A DNA stretch of 64,000 nt from Cordylochernes scorpioides (taxonomy: Eukaryota > Arthropoda > Arachnida > Pseudoscorpiones > Chernetidae), in NCBI GenBank assembly GCA_030710605.1, contig CP092884.1, forward strand, positions 17,217,483-17,281,482. The letters are read 5' to 3'. Made by a program: the position numbers and the translations under genes. The number at the start of each line of letters is the position of its first letter. Position 1 is the stretch's first letter. This document shows positions 10,740-22,578 of this stretch, piece by piece. The notes beneath the pieces are model-generated. The model saw nothing but the letters and a program-made list of their open reading frames with translations, was not told the origin of the DNA and did not search any database.

Positions 10740-13700
10740 AGTTTGTTATGTGGAAATAAATGGACGCAAAATTAAAGCATTGGTAGATTCAGGAGAACTT
10801 TCCTGTTATTTCAGACAAATTTCGACGCGAACTAAAGACACCTCTCTTCAAAGACCCAGGTCCCATTCTTAAAGCTGCAAACAAAAATTTAATAGAGACC
10901 CTAGGAAAATGTGTCCTAAACATAGAAGTTAATGGTCTGAAGATATATTTTGAATTCGTTTTCATAGTGGAATGCACCCATGACATCATATTCGGATGGG
11001 ACTTCTTCAAGGCCACCGAAGCCGTAATTGATTGGGGCAGAAATGAAATCCATTTCGGGGAAATCTCCGTCCTGAAATCTCGAGGGGAGGAAACCCAGAT
11101 ATAGTTTGTTTCCGACAACTTCGTCATCCCGCCTAAATCAATAAAGAAGATCAGTGTGATAAACGAAGAAATATGTGGTGTTAGAGATGTTTTAGTCTCA
11201 ACTTCTAAGGACTTATTATTAGAAAAGGAAGTTCTTATACCAAACTCATTGGTTACATTTCGACACGGCCGAGGTAGCATTTGGGTAGCGAATAGAGCGT
11301 CTTGGCCGCAACTGATTCCATCAGGAATGAATATGTGCACCATGGAAAGTTATGAGAATGGGAATATCTGCAGTCTTATTGAATCCAGCGATAAGTTACA
11401 AAAAACGTAGCTAAAGTCACATGAATGGTCACAGAAGATAAACCTCACTCTAGATCCAGGGCTATCTGAAATTCAAAGGTTACAGCTTGTTTCATGCCTT
11501 GACGAATTCATTGATATATTTGACTTTGGGAGTACTCCTATTAAGCCCACCAGTACTGTGAAGCACAAAATAAGCACAGGAGACCATTCTTCTATCAAAC
11601 AGCGACCCTATAGAGTAACAGAAAGTGAACGACGACTAATTCATGATGAAGTGAACAAGATGATTGAAAATCACATCGTGAAGCCCTCTGAAAGCCCTTG
11701 GTCATCTCCAGTTATTCTAGTTCGAAAGAAAGATGGGACCTGGAGATTCTGCGTAGATTATCGTCGATAAAATAAGAAAACAAAAAAAAAGGATGTTTAC
11801 CCGCTGCCACGCATTGACGAAGCCTTGGACAGTTTAGCCGGCTCTAGTTACTTCTCCACGATGGATCTTTGGTCCGGGTATTGGCAGATTGAAGTGGACG
11901 AAAAAGACAGGGAGAAAACTGCCTTCATCCCTCCAGATGGGCTGTGTGAATTCCGAGTAATGCCTTTCGGTCTATATAACGCTCCAGAAACGTTTAAAAG
12001 GATGATGGATAGAGTTCTGGGCAGTCTTAAATGGAACATGTGGCTTTTCTACCTGCACGACATCGTAGTTCACGCATCTACCTTTGAGGGACATCTATCT
12101 CGTCTACAACTTGTATTAAGGTGCATACAGAAATCTGGACTAAGCTTGAACCACAAAAAGTGTCTTCTTGGATCAAGGAGGATAAAGATTTTTGGACACC
12201 TTGTTGACGCCAATGGAATTCATCCAGATCCAGATAAGGTTGAAGTCGTCTCTAAATTTCTGAGGCCAAGGAATATCTCTGAACTGAGGATCTTCCTTGG
12301 ATTATGTTCCTATTACCGGAGATTTATTGAAAACTTTGCCGACAAAGCTAGATCTTTACATGACCTACTGAAAACTGAAAAACAATTCTATTGAGATGCA
12401 GCTCAAGAGAAAGCGTTTCAAGTACTTAAAACAGCTCTAATTTCAGAGCCTGTCTAGGGACACTTCGATGAATCTGCTGATACTCATCTGCACACGGATA
12501 CAAGCGGACATGGTATTGGAGCTGTTCTTCTACAAATACAAGGTGGAAATGAGCGGCCTATAGCTTATGCATCTAGAAGCTTGACAAAGGCTGAAACTAA
12601 CTATTCTACAACCGAAAAATAAAGTCTTGCTGTAGTCTGGTCTATTAGCAAATTCCGTCCATATTTGTTTGGTCGAGCATTCACGGTTGTCACTGACCAT
12701 CATTCTCTATGTTGGTTGGTAGGGCAGAAAGAACCTTCTGGCCTTCTGGCAAGATGGGTGCTGAAGTTGCAAGAATTTGACGTGACCGTTATCTACAAGA
12801 GCGGAAGCAAACATAAGGATGCCGATTGTCTGTCAAGGAGCCCGCTTGAGAACGATCAACCAAGTGCTGTGATGTCACTAACCAAAGTCGATATAGAGCA
12901 GACTAAAGACCCGGATTTAGCTAAAATAATCGATAATTTAAACTCGGGCTACACCAGAAAGGAAATCAGCATTATCGACGGAATCTTATACAAGAAAAAC
13001 TATAGTACAACTGGAAGACCCTAGTTTATGATAATTCCTAAGCACTTAAGATCGGAAGTTATGACAGATTTACATGATGCTCCTACAGCTGGGTATTTGG
13101 GTTTCGCCCGAACGTATGACAAAGTGAAGAAACGATTCTATTGGCCTGGCATTTATAGAACTGTTCACCAATATGTAAGCCATTGTCGGGAGTGTCAACG
13201 AAGGAAGAATATATCTCGACGTCTGGCTGGACAACTTGTATCCATACCACCTGTAAAAAAGCCATTCTATAAGATCGGGGTTGATCTCCTTGGAAGATTA
13301 TTAGTTTCTAAAGATGGAAACCGTTGGATCATTCTGTGCACCGATTAAATGACAAGCTATGCCATAACGAAAGCGATCCCAGACGGAGGAGCAATCGAAA
13401 CAGCTAAGTTCCTGGTTGAAGATGTTATCTTGAAGCATGGAGCTCCTAGAGAAATGATAACAGATTGCGGAAGAAATTTCATTTCTCAAGTAATAAAAGA
13501 GATCAATGTTCTGTGCGGAATTGTGCACAGATATACAACGGCCTACCATCCCCAGACCAACGGCCTGACTGAAAGGTTCAACACAAGTCTGGTAGAAATG
13601 TTATCCTTGTACACAGGTGTTGAGCAGACGGACTGGGACCAAGTTTTACCCTACGTAACTTTTGCTTACAACACTGCTAAACAGGAGGCGACCGGCTATA

Positions 13701-14120
13701 CTCCGTTCTTTCTTGTCCACGCCTGCGAGGCCGAGACCTACATCGATGCCATACTACCTTACCTACCATATGAGATCTCTGCCTACTATGTTGGAGAACT
13801 TGGGCCAAGACTGAGGAAGCGTGTCAACTCTCCCGATCACGCCTTCTACAATCACCGGCGAAAGACCGTAGACTTTACGACCCGAAACATACTCTAATCT
13901 ATTACCAGAAGGATGATCTTGTGTGGGTTTTTACTCCCATCCGAAAAGTAGAACTCTCAGAAAAGTTACTGAAGAGATACTTCGGTCCCTACAAGGTGAC
14001 CAATAAGCTTTCAGAAGTTACGTATGAAGTAGAGCCCGTGGACCCGTCGCCCCGGCCAAGTATATCGTCAATGTCATTCGGATGAAGCCCTATCTGGACC
14101 CTGAAGAACAACATAACATT
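10740..14120 (+). pseudogene. Pol of Gypsy element A, multiply disrupted
   Basis: The domains are in Ty3/Gypsy order. Protease LVDSG is near 10780, followed by a lesion. RT runs about 11560-12150 with an in-frame TAA at 11768-11770. RNase H is about 12480-12830. The integrase zinc-binding region is near 13065-13210, with catalytic core blocks LIGVDLLG-like near 13275 and NGLTERF near 13560. Further stops lie at 12392-12394, near 12455, near 12620, near 13022 and at 13346-13348. The RT active site reads YLHD where element B has YLDD (His codon at 12056-12058), so a catalytic aspartate is lost independently of the frame breaks. After 13897 the C-terminal segment continues in another frame to about 14120. 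Confidence 0.9.
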
Positions 14121-14216
14121 CTGCTAGGGAACACCAGCCGTGATAGATTTCCTTCCAGAACAAGGGCTGACACAAGCTAATCAGCGGGTCGCTGTTTTTC
14201 TCTAAAGAGGGTGTAA

Positions 14217-14528
14217 TGTCAAGTAGCTCTGAAACTCCGGTCACAAGCTCCATGGAACACCTGTTAATCATCCCTGGACCCTGGGTGGGACCACAGGTGT
14301 GAGGGGTTCTCGTAATCTTATCGGCAAATAAGAAAAACGGGGACGCCTCGGTAGCCGACGACGCCATTATGATTATTATCTTTACCTTGGGATAAGTTGT
14401 TTTATCTGACTCTCTTTCCCTATAAATACCTCTTGTAAATAATTTTATTGGAGAACTAAAAGGTAAATACCCTTTATAATAAATTAATTATTCCGAAATT
14501 TGCTCTTGCTTTATTTATCTCCGCGACA
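14217..14528 (+). repeat. 3' LTR of Gypsy element A
   Basis: A 312-bp direct repeat of 9084-9398 with scattered substitutions and small indels, preceded by a purine tract that would prime plus-strand synthesis. Confidence 0.88.
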
Positions 14529-14569
14529 ATAATATTAGAATTGTTTTATACTTATCCAAAAACTTAATA

Positions 14570-14932
14570 TGTACACTGTGTGACAAGAAAATTACTGAAG
14601 AACTCCCCAATTACCTGCTTAATTGTACAGCCCTTGATGCACAGAGGAAGGCCCTATATCAACAAATTAAATGTACTAACACTTCACCCTACGTATTGCT
14701 TTCAAAAATATCAGCAATCAAATCTAAGGCAATAGTTTACTATAATTTTTTAGTTCATCATTATGTAAGGACCAGTCAACAAGTGAATGACTTTGAGACG
14801 AAGAGTTAGGTCAGTTCAATTTCTATGTAAATAACACAAGATGATTATTACCTTACCCAATTGGGAGAATCTGTATGGGGCAAGTCCCTGATAAAGGCTT
14901 TTGTGTGTGTGTGTAACTTATCATCAGAAAAA
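14570..14932 (+). pseudogene. LINE ORF2 C-terminal fragment with TG tail
   Basis: A frame readable from about 14575 gives a cysteine-containing C-terminal segment (LLNCTALDAQRKAL) like the end of I/R1-type non-LTR retrotransposon polyproteins, where a C...H...C knuckle follows the reverse transcriptase. It ends about 14807. A non-coding tail closes with ATAAAGGCTTTTG and a TG microsatellite, a typical LINE 3' end. It is 5'-truncated: nothing upstream of this belongs to it, since the Gypsy LTR ends at 14528. Family assignment is tentative. Confidence 0.5.
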
Positions 14933-15720
14933 CTAAAGTTAGAATAAACACACAGAATATTCACGCGTAGAATGTTCTTGATTCGAACACATATTTATAA
15001 CTTCAATGAGCAAAAACATACACACATGCACTCTAAAAAGTACACATGAACACGCACACACATATACAAATTAACATACACACACAGTGTCATAATTCCC
15101 ACCACCTACTTAAAATAGCAAAATTTTATTATTTTTAAAAATCATTTTTCAACTCTTTCTTTTAGTTTTAATTCATGTATGCATTGGTCGAAGAGATTGA
15201 TACTGGAGTCAGGTAATAGGGTTGAAACTCCCGCCGGGTTTGCTTTTGATAAGACCCGGCCCGGTACCAATCTCTTTCCATCCTGGTTGAACCATTATGG
15301 TTTCCCTTAACACAAGGCAAACAAATTTGACTCGATTTTACACTAAAAAACTATCATTAAAAGTGTTTTCAACACAAAAAAGAGCATTAAATTTAAAAAA
15401 ATTACTTTAAAAAATTACTTAAAAAAAAAATTTTTTTTTCTTTCTTCGTTTGATAAAAATATAACATGGTTCTGTCTTTGATCTTTTTCTTATTCTAATT
15501 CCTTCAATTCTTCAATTTTTTCCCTATGTTCTGCTTAAATGACGCGTAACTGCCGATGCAACAGCGTGAATTTGTTATAACCCTATGTTGTTACTTAAAA
15601 TAAAAAAAAAAACTTTTTGATCCTCTAAAAGTAATATTTTTATAAAATGTTTTTAATTATTATTACTCCTTCTCTAATCCAAATATCTTTTATATAAATT
15701 ATATTTAATTCTACTATATA
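14933..15720 (-). repeat. Inverted copy of the 4.0-6.3 kb dispersed repeat, without Tc1
   Basis: Reverse complement of the sequence flanking Tc1 copy B. The position equivalent to the Tc1 insertion is the TA at 15178-15179, flanked by ATTCATG on one side and TGCATTGGTCGAAG on the other. The right boundary, near 15720, coincides with the terminal repeat of another transposon fragment. Confidence 0.85.
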
Positions 15721-15723
15721 TAC

Positions 15724-16388
15724 AGGGTAATTTAATGTCTTGCACAACTTTAAAAATTGAAAACTCTGCGAATATTTGCGCTAGAGCAATGAGGTAAACG
15801 CCATTATGTTCAGGATGCAATGGGAATATTTAGGGCAAATAATGAAAAATTCTAAATTGATTTTAGTTACAATGTTATTCGCTAGATAGCGCTCTACCAG
15901 AATCAGAGATTCAGCGGCCAAATTGATTGATAAATTGAAAAATATAACTAATCGACACGTATTTTCCTTTTTGAATACCAGGAAAGAACCCTAATAATAT
16001 TGTATCGTAGAAATCAAGTCTTTGTATATCTGAACGTGTGAAAGTATTTGTTCGACAATTATTAACACATCAACCTCACTATCTACAGCTAGAGAATATC
16101 GAGCAAGCAAGCTAGGCAACTAAATAATGATTTAGAAAATGTAAAATTTTAAATCTGTTTACAAATATTTTCATTGAATAATTAAATTAAATTAAATCTG
16201 TTTCCAAATATTTTCATTGAATAATTGAATTAATTAATAAATTATTTCTTCGCCACAATATCAAATTATAAATTAATAAAACACCATTTCGGGAAAGTAG
16301 AATGAACGAATGACGACCTTTAAATGCAATCCGAGATATGTGAAATATTTAAATGTAAATTAAAACATTTAGCAAAAAATATATTTAT
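15724..16388 (+). mobile_element. Fragment of a long-TIR Tc1/mariner-superfamily transposon
   Basis: The first ~280 bp match the left terminal repeat of the 2.7-kb element at 39128-41827 (shared text includes GCGCTAGAGCAATG and GAATACCAGGAAAGAACCC). The match resumes near 16280-16385 (AACACCATTTCG onward). Between them lies an unrelated insert with a 44-bp direct duplication (about 16152-16239). No transposase remains. The fragment ends where the Gypsy LTR-like sequence begins at 16389. Confidence 0.75.
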
Positions 16389-17117
16389 TGTTACGACGCT
16401 TCTCAGCCGTCGATGTTTGCGTCAAGGTTTCTAAGAGAACAATTTGGATTCTTTGTGGATACAGCTTAGTACGGTATATTTATTATAAGAGCTTTAAAGA
16501 GTATTTTAACTATATACATAACTATATACACTAGATGAACTTGCCTCCATTGTCCGCCACCAGAGGATCCTCCTCGCCACCGTCTTACCGTTTAGTCCAT
16601 ACGGCCACACGTCCGGAGCCTACTTCCCGTAGCCAACTTACCACGTCTCCTGTCATCGCAGATATTTTTTAACTCTCCTCCACCCCCCACGTTGGAATGC
16701 CGTCGTGGCGCCTGTACTTCCTACAAACATGTAGGCCATCCTCCCTTATCCATCTTTCTACAAATTCACTCTGAGATCCTTGCCTCTCCGATATCTTGTC
16801 ATACAGTGAGGAGGGAATTATCTATAATACACTGCCCCCTTCCATTAATTCTTTTCGCCCCGAAAAGGGCTGACTTGCCCAGCGGCGCTGATTAATGGCT
16901 CTTTGAACGGGGCTAGTCTGTTGAAATGAACAACCTTTGGTTTAGAGTGGGATGAGCGTTGTATCCTATATACGACATCGTTTAACTTCTTCACAATTCG
17001 AAATGGGCCTTCCCAGGATCTTTGAAGCTTATGCGAGAGTCCTTTCTTCCTTTTCGGGTTGCACAACCAGACTAGTCCTCCCTCTTGAAGTTAGTTCCCG
17101 CACGTGTGGGTGTCATA

Positions 17118-18308
17118 CGAGGTGTGTTCAAAAGGTATCGCGACTTTTGTGTTTTTCAAAAATCATTTATTTATTCATGAATACCTATTTTGTCCCCTTC
17201 GAAGTAATCCCCATGAGATATTATACACTTGTGCCAACGGTTTTTCCAATATTCGAAGCACTTCAAAAAATCATTTTTAAAATCTTTTTCAGCTCCTCCT
17301 TCGATGCCGTCTTTATCTCGTCAAGCGTAGCGTAACGTCGTCCTTTCATGGGCCTCTTCAGTTTAGGGAACAAGAAAAAGTCACAGGGGGCCAGATCTGG
17401 GGAATACGGTGGCTGCGCGGCATCATTAGTGTGTTGTTTTTGACCAAAAAGTCCCGCACAAGCAACGATGTGTGAGCAGGGGCGTTATCGTGGTGCAAAA
17501 GCCAATTTTTGTTCTTCCACAAATCCGGGCGTTTCTGGCGGATTGCTTCGTGCAAATTGCGCATAACTTGCAGGTAATATTCCTTATTGACCGTTCTACC
17601 CTGTGGCAAGAACTCATGATGCACCACGCCCCTGCAATCGAAGAAAACAGTCAGCAAAACTTTCACATTCGACCGAACTTGGTGCGCTTTTTTCGGTCTT
17701 GGTTCGTGCGGCAGCTTCCATTGAGATGATTGAGCTTTGGTTTCCACGTCATAACCATAAACCCACGCTTCGTCACCAGTTATGACCCTCTGGAGCAAAT
17801 TTGGGTCGTCGCGGACAGAGTTCAACATCTCATTAGCAATGTTCATGTGATGCTGTTTTTGGTCGCAATTGAGCAATTTTGGTACGAATTTCGCGGCGAC
17901 CCGTTTCATGCCCAAATCATTGATAAAAATCGAATGGCACGAGCCAATCGATATGTTTAGGTCCTCAGCAACTTCTCTAACGGTGATTCGACGATTGGCC
18001 AATATCATTTTCTCCACTTCATTATTTTTTTCGTCTGTTGTTGAAGTGCTCGGGCGTCCGGCACGCACGCTCTTCGTCGTTCACATCTTCTCGGCCTTCT
18101 GAGAACATTTTGTACCACCGATAAACGTTGCTTCGGTCCAAGGTAGCTTCTCCGTATGCCACAGTCAACATTCGGAATGCATCCGCGCACTTAAATTCGT
18201 TTTAGTGAGAGACATGAGTACCAACATAAAGCCACAAAAAGATCGAAATTCGAATATACGTAACCCGCGATAAATTCAAAATTCGCGATACCTTTTGAAC
18301 ACACCTCG
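17118..18308 (-). mobile_element. Mariner transposon nested in the Gypsy remnant
   Basis: Inverted termini CGAGGTGTGTTCAAAAGG (17118 on) and its complement ending at 18308 are flanked by TA at 17116-17117 and 18309-18310. The element is 1191 bp, close to the usual 1.2-1.3 kb of mariners. Removing it rejoins the Gypsy integrase reading, so the mariner arrived later. Confidence 0.93.
17171..18215 (-). pseudogene. Mariner transposase, frameshifted
   Basis: On the minus strand, a likely start ATG lies at 18213-18215 and a stop at 17171-17173. The N-terminal HTH part is in one frame. A 4-base insertion near 18065 moves reading into the long central frame (17358-18068), which has the GRPST linker, TGDEAWVYGYD with the first catalytic Asp and HHDNAPAHTS with the second. 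A further single-base lesion near 17430 comes before the PYSPDL...CDFFLF block with the third Asp (mariner DD34D type), and another near 17275 lies close to the C terminus. At least three frame lesions make it inactive. Length and motifs otherwise fit mariner transposase of about 345 residues. Confidence 0.9.
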
Positions 18309-18872
18309 TACGTTACTTTCATTGCTTCGCTTGCAATATCTAATTTTCTCTGGCCCATAGATGCACTTTTTCAAGTCTTGAGTGAAGTTGGTCGACAAAT
18401 TCCTCCGAGCCTTCCCCTATACTATTGGGGCATCCAAATATCAGATCACAGGGAAGCTTTAATTCCCTTCCAAAGAGCATTTTGGCTGGCGAGTAACCCG
18501 TGGTTTCATTGACTGAAGATCGGTAGGCCATCAGAAGTATAGGCAGTTGACTGTCTCAGTCTCTTTGGTTCTGGGCGACGAAGAGACTAAGTTGACTTGC
18601 TATGGTTCTATTAAATTTTTGACCATGGCGTCGGACTGGGAGTGTAAGGAAGTGGTCCTTGTCTTCTGAGAAGTTTACACATTTGGGCAAAAAGTCTCGA
18701 CTCGAAATTTCTCCCTTGGTTAGTGTGGATCTGCATGGGAACACCGAACCTACTGAAGAACTGGCTAAGGTTTCAGCAACTGTTTCAGCTTTTCAATCAG
18801 CAAATGGAAATGCTTCCGGCCATTTGGTGAAATAATCCATTGCAACTTGGATATAGCGGTTCCCCTTGTCCC

Positions 18873-19045
18873 CTACTCTTGCAAAAGTACAATCCCACCA
18901 GTTAGTACAAGTAACCGAACAGGATTCTGGCCTATTTATAGGTGCAAAAGTTGAACGGCTTTTCACATGTGTAGACATGTGGTACACTTACAGTTTAATC
19001 ATTCGCCAACTACTACCCACCATGATTATCATAGCCTATACCTCC
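18873..19045 (-). repeat. Dispersed repeat shared with 23775-23945
   Basis: Starting at TTGCAAAAGT, the sequence runs parallel to 23775-23945, including CACATGTGTAGACATGTGGT and CCACCATG...TATCAT. A related tandem version in the opposite orientation lies at 38228-38480. The junction at 18872 cuts the Gypsy integrase frame. Function unknown; it may be the body of a SINE (see 23641). Confidence 0.7.
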
Positions 19046-19149
19046 CACAAAAAAATGAGAGAACCATTTTATTCTTCTCTATTTTTGAAATGTTTTTTAA
19101 GCATTAAAGTTTTAGACATAATATAAATATGATGTATAAGCATGCCATC

Positions 19150-19292
19150 TGTTGAAGAAAATTCAAACTATTTTTAACGCTTTTATGTTTCCTTTAAAAT
19201 AACTATTTCATTATTGCAGTAAGGGTAGAGAAACATTTTTTTTTATTTAAAAAGAAACATAGGCGTTAAAATAGTTTGAATTTCCTATAAAT
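19150..19292. repeat. Foldback/MITE-like palindrome
   Basis: The arm AAATTCAAACTATTTTTAAC (about 19160) is repeated in reverse complement near 19270, separated by a centre containing TTTCATTATTGCAGTAAGGG. That centre resembles part of the 243-bp units at 25681 and 26053 (TTTTTCATTGCAGTAAGG). No coding potential. Confidence 0.55.
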
Positions 19293-19784
19293 AAGTTTTA
19301 GGTTACTCTCACACAACTAAAAACAAGGTCGTTCTGTGAGCGTGACACAGCTTCATCTCGGATCCCATCGGAGACTTTATTTTTGAGTAATTTTGATTTC
19401 CTTAATGGATTCCAAAAGTTAAAGCTAAAGATGATCAATTTCATCGTTAAGTGGAAAATATTCTAAGAAACCGTTAGCAACCGTTGATTACTTTTAACTC
19501 GTTTGTTGAATTATTGAATATGTATTGAGAGTATATTTTAGTTTGTGCGGTTTTTTTTTTCGAAAATTGAAGCTTTATTGTGAAAATTTGGTGAGACATT
19601 CACTGTTCAAAATATTGTCCGTTGCTAGCCACTACTTTTATATGATTGAGTGTGTTCCTAGTTTGACTCTGGAAGAAACAGCTTTTTAAAATATATATAT
19701 TTGACATTTTTATTTCCATCACGTATATGGCTCGTATGCCTTCAACGCCTGTTCGTTAAACGAGCTATCGTTTTATTTATATTA
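19293..19784. other. Non-coding stretch without recognisable feature
   Basis: AT-rich, no long open frame. I saw no terminal repeats or tRNA-like arms that I could support. Confidence 0.5.
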
Positions 19785-20732
19785 TAAAAATCCAAAGCAA
19801 ATACGGCAATAAATGCAACTATTAGACTGATAAAAAGGGAAAAAATTAATTCATTAAAAGTTGCACTGAATTTATTTGACTCAGTTATTAAATCAATACT
19901 ACTCTATGCGGCCCCTGTGTGGGCTTGGGACAATACCGATATTATAGACCAAATACAGAATACGTTTATCAAAAACTTTCTGAATCTGCCAAGATATATA
20001 CCGGGGTATATTGTAAGGTTGGAAACAGGCAGATTATCTCTGACTTTTACAACGATCAAACTAATTATGAAATATTTCATTAGATTACAGGAAATGGAAG
20101 ACAATAGACTACCTAAGCTATGCTGGAATAGATTGAAGGAAATTTCCTTAATGACAAAAAAACCTATAGGATTCTGTAAAAATATCATGGATATCATCAA
20201 TCATTGTGGACTCACACGGCTAAACTTTAGGTTAAATTATGATGACATACAGACCGAACTTCCGAATATACTAAAAACAAAAATTGAACAGCTATTGCAG
20301 CAAGATCTGGCAAAACTATCTCTTACGAAAACATACTCAAACTATAGGTTACTTTATGATTCATTCATTCCAGAACATTATTTTTCATGCAATCTGTCCT
20401 CAGCTCTAGTGAGTTTTATTGCACAGATCAGGATAATATCAACATTGATCAAAGAAAATCATATCTACGTAATTAAGAAAGAAGATTTGTACTGTAGGTT
20501 ATGCGGAAGTCAGATAACCGATGAAATATACCATTTTACTGCTGAGTGCGGGGATCTGGAAGGAGAGAGAAAAAAGATCCTGAAAAGTCTTCCTAGACCG
20601 CATTTGAACTCAATAAAGATAATAAAAACTGTTTCAGATAAGAAAAGTTGGGCAATAGAACTGTTCAACTACCAAAAAGCGGTTGTAAATAAAATTGCAC
20701 TCGTGGAAGAGAGAAGAACTGGGGCAATATAA
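19785..20732 (+). pseudogene. LINE ORF2 3' part, 5'-truncated, with 3' UTR and TTG tail to about 20880
   Basis: One open frame from about 19791 to the TAA at 20730-20732 covers the region after the reverse transcriptase of an I/R1-type LINE. It includes the post-RT segment with SILLYAAPVWAW and an IQNTFIKNFLNLP block, then a C-terminal zinc knuckle CRLCGSQITDEIYHFTAEC (CX2CX8HX5C). About 300 residues remain of a protein normally near 1000, as expected from incomplete reverse transcription. The 3' untranslated part ends in ACGCCCTAATAAAGTTG and a TTG repeat, which probably marks the true 3' end. A minus-strand relative lies at 61965-62330. No frameshift is seen within the retained part, so this copy is not old. 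Confidence 0.75.
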
Positions 20733-21329
20733 AAATATATATATATATATATATTTGCCATACCTTAATTGTAAACACTCCATCTCTCCCTTTTCTCTTG
20801 TGTTAAATATTGTTAACAATTCTACGGCGGATCTGTACAGGGCAGGACGCCCTAATAAAGTTGATTTGTTGTTGTTGTATATTATAAAAATAAGAGGGTC
20901 TATTCATCTGATCCGATTTTAACTTGAAGTCCGTTCTATCTTCAATGGGTCATTTTTATGAAGTTTCAAGATTTTTTTCTAAATAAAGAAACCGTTTTTT
21001 CGATGTACACTCATGAACAAAAAACTTAAGGAATTTTCATATTTTAAGCATAAACCACTTCTTATCTATATTAATAAAATGCAAATTTCATAAGAGTACA
21101 TCACTAAAAACTTTCGTTACAATGCATCAATTTCGACCAAATTTTCAACATTTATGTAAAACGAGATGGAGCAGGTTTTGCTTAACATCAAAATATTTTT
21201 CCTAACTTTAAAATACATAACTTTGCTGTTATCGATAAAATACAAAAAAATTCAACAGAGTAAAAGTATTTACTTTCGACAGCGGATACAACACTTTCAA
21301 AAGTGTTTACTTTCCGCTAAATTAGTTCT

Positions 21330-21845
21330 AATCTTTTTTATATATATATATTTTAATTTTAATAATAACTTTTATACAAGGTAAGATACTTTTATTTTAT
21401 AGTTTTCATATTTTATACCGAAAAAAGTTGAGGCCTTACTTGATGAGATCAAGTTTCTTCTTTATTTTATTACGTGTTAATATTTTTATAAGACTAAGGT
21501 ATTTTATATTCTTTTTTACGAATTTAGGGTTATTTCTATTTTTTTCACTAAAAAGCTAGACATTTCATTCATGTGCTCGATTTTATGTCTTTTATATATA
21601 TATATATTTTAATTTTAATAATAACTTTTATACAAGGTAAGATACTTTTATTTTATAGTTTTCATATTTTATACCGAATAAAGTTGAGGCCTTACTTGAT
21701 GAGATCAAGTTTCATTTTTATTTTATTACGTGTTAATATTTTTATAAGACTAAGGTATTTTATATTCTTTTTTACGAATTGAGGGTTATTTCTGTTTTTT
21801 TCACTAAAAAGCTAGACATTTCATTCATGTGCTCGATTTTATGTC
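21330..21845 (+). repeat. Tandem duplication, 256-bp period
   Basis: Two adjacent copies beginning with a TATATATATA tract and containing TATACAAGGTAAGATAC (21373 and 21629), almost identical, differing at a few positions. The small open frames overlapping them are products of the repeat and show no known domain. Confidence 0.85.
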
Positions 21846-22578
21846 TTTTTTGAGGATCTCTTTTTGTCAACAAAAAAGCTAGAAATTTCATGCATGTGCT
21901 CAATTTTATGTCTTTTTTGAGGACCTTAACAAAATTTTTAATTAATTGTTTAGATATTTTAGTTACAGATTATTTATGGTGTTTTTATGGGTCATTTTGA
22001 AGTCCTTTTTTAAATTTTCTTATGGAATTTTTTGATTATTCCTTTTATCTTTTAAATACAGTTTATTTATTATATTTTTTACATATATGGGTTGTATCTA
22101 AAAAATAGATTATTTATATTTTTAAATAAGCGAGGGATTTCTTTAACGGATTCATTGATTTGTCTTTTTGAGGTCCTTTTTCTAAATTTTATTAAAGATA
22201 TTTTAATTTGTTTGATTAACTATTTTATATTTAGATTATTTGTAGTTTTTTTACCATATAGGGGTTGTATTTTGTATTTTAGAGAAATATTTCTATTTTT
22301 TCCTCAAAAAAGCATGCTTTTTCATTGCCGTGTCCGGCGGTTGGTCTATTTTTGAGGCTTTTTAGTGATAACTGGTTTTTTTACATTAATTTTTTAGTTT
22401 TTTTAATATTATGCTTTTAGTTTTTTATAATCTTTTTAACATATTTGGAAGGTTATTTTGAAGAAAAAATTTAGGAATTTTGATTTTTACCTCAAAAAGA
22501 CAGGTAATTTTTATTCTTTGTTTATAAATTGCTGGTTTTTAAGCTTTTGTTATTAATCTCAATCTTTTTTTTCAGAAT

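Larger units (their letters stand above)
9084..14528 (+). mobile_element. Ty3/Gypsy LTR retrotransposon A, complete ends, coding region dead
   Basis: Two direct LTRs (9084-9398 and 14217-14528) start TGTCA and end GCGACA or ACGACA. They flank a primer-binding site (TGGCGGAGACGCTGG from 9404), gag, pol and a purine tract (AAAGAGGG) just before the 3' LTR. The order gag, protease, RT, RNase H, integrase is that of Ty3/Gypsy. Frame breaks and stops are scattered through gag and pol. The LTRs differ at many sites by eye, so this is an older insertion than element B at 49806. I saw no clear target duplication. Confidence 0.92.
16389..18872 (-). pseudogene. Ty3/Gypsy remnant: 3' LTR-like end and integrase, split by a mariner
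   Basis: Minus-strand order, right to left. The catalytic integrase segment DKGNRYIQVAMDYFTKWPEAF (ending 18872) is followed by an integrase segment containing NETTGYSPAKMLFGREL (about 18340-18531), and after the mariner insertion by the integrase C-terminal domain (RSWEGPFRIVKKLNDVVYRIQ, near 16960-17030). A purine-rich tract follows (complement of 16675-16700). The sequence from 16389 starts TGTTACGACG, as many Gypsy LTRs do. Frame breaks occur near 18540 and 18740. The right end is truncated at about 18872 where a different repeat begins. This is a different lineage from elements A and B, since the integrase sequences differ strongly. Confidence 0.8.
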
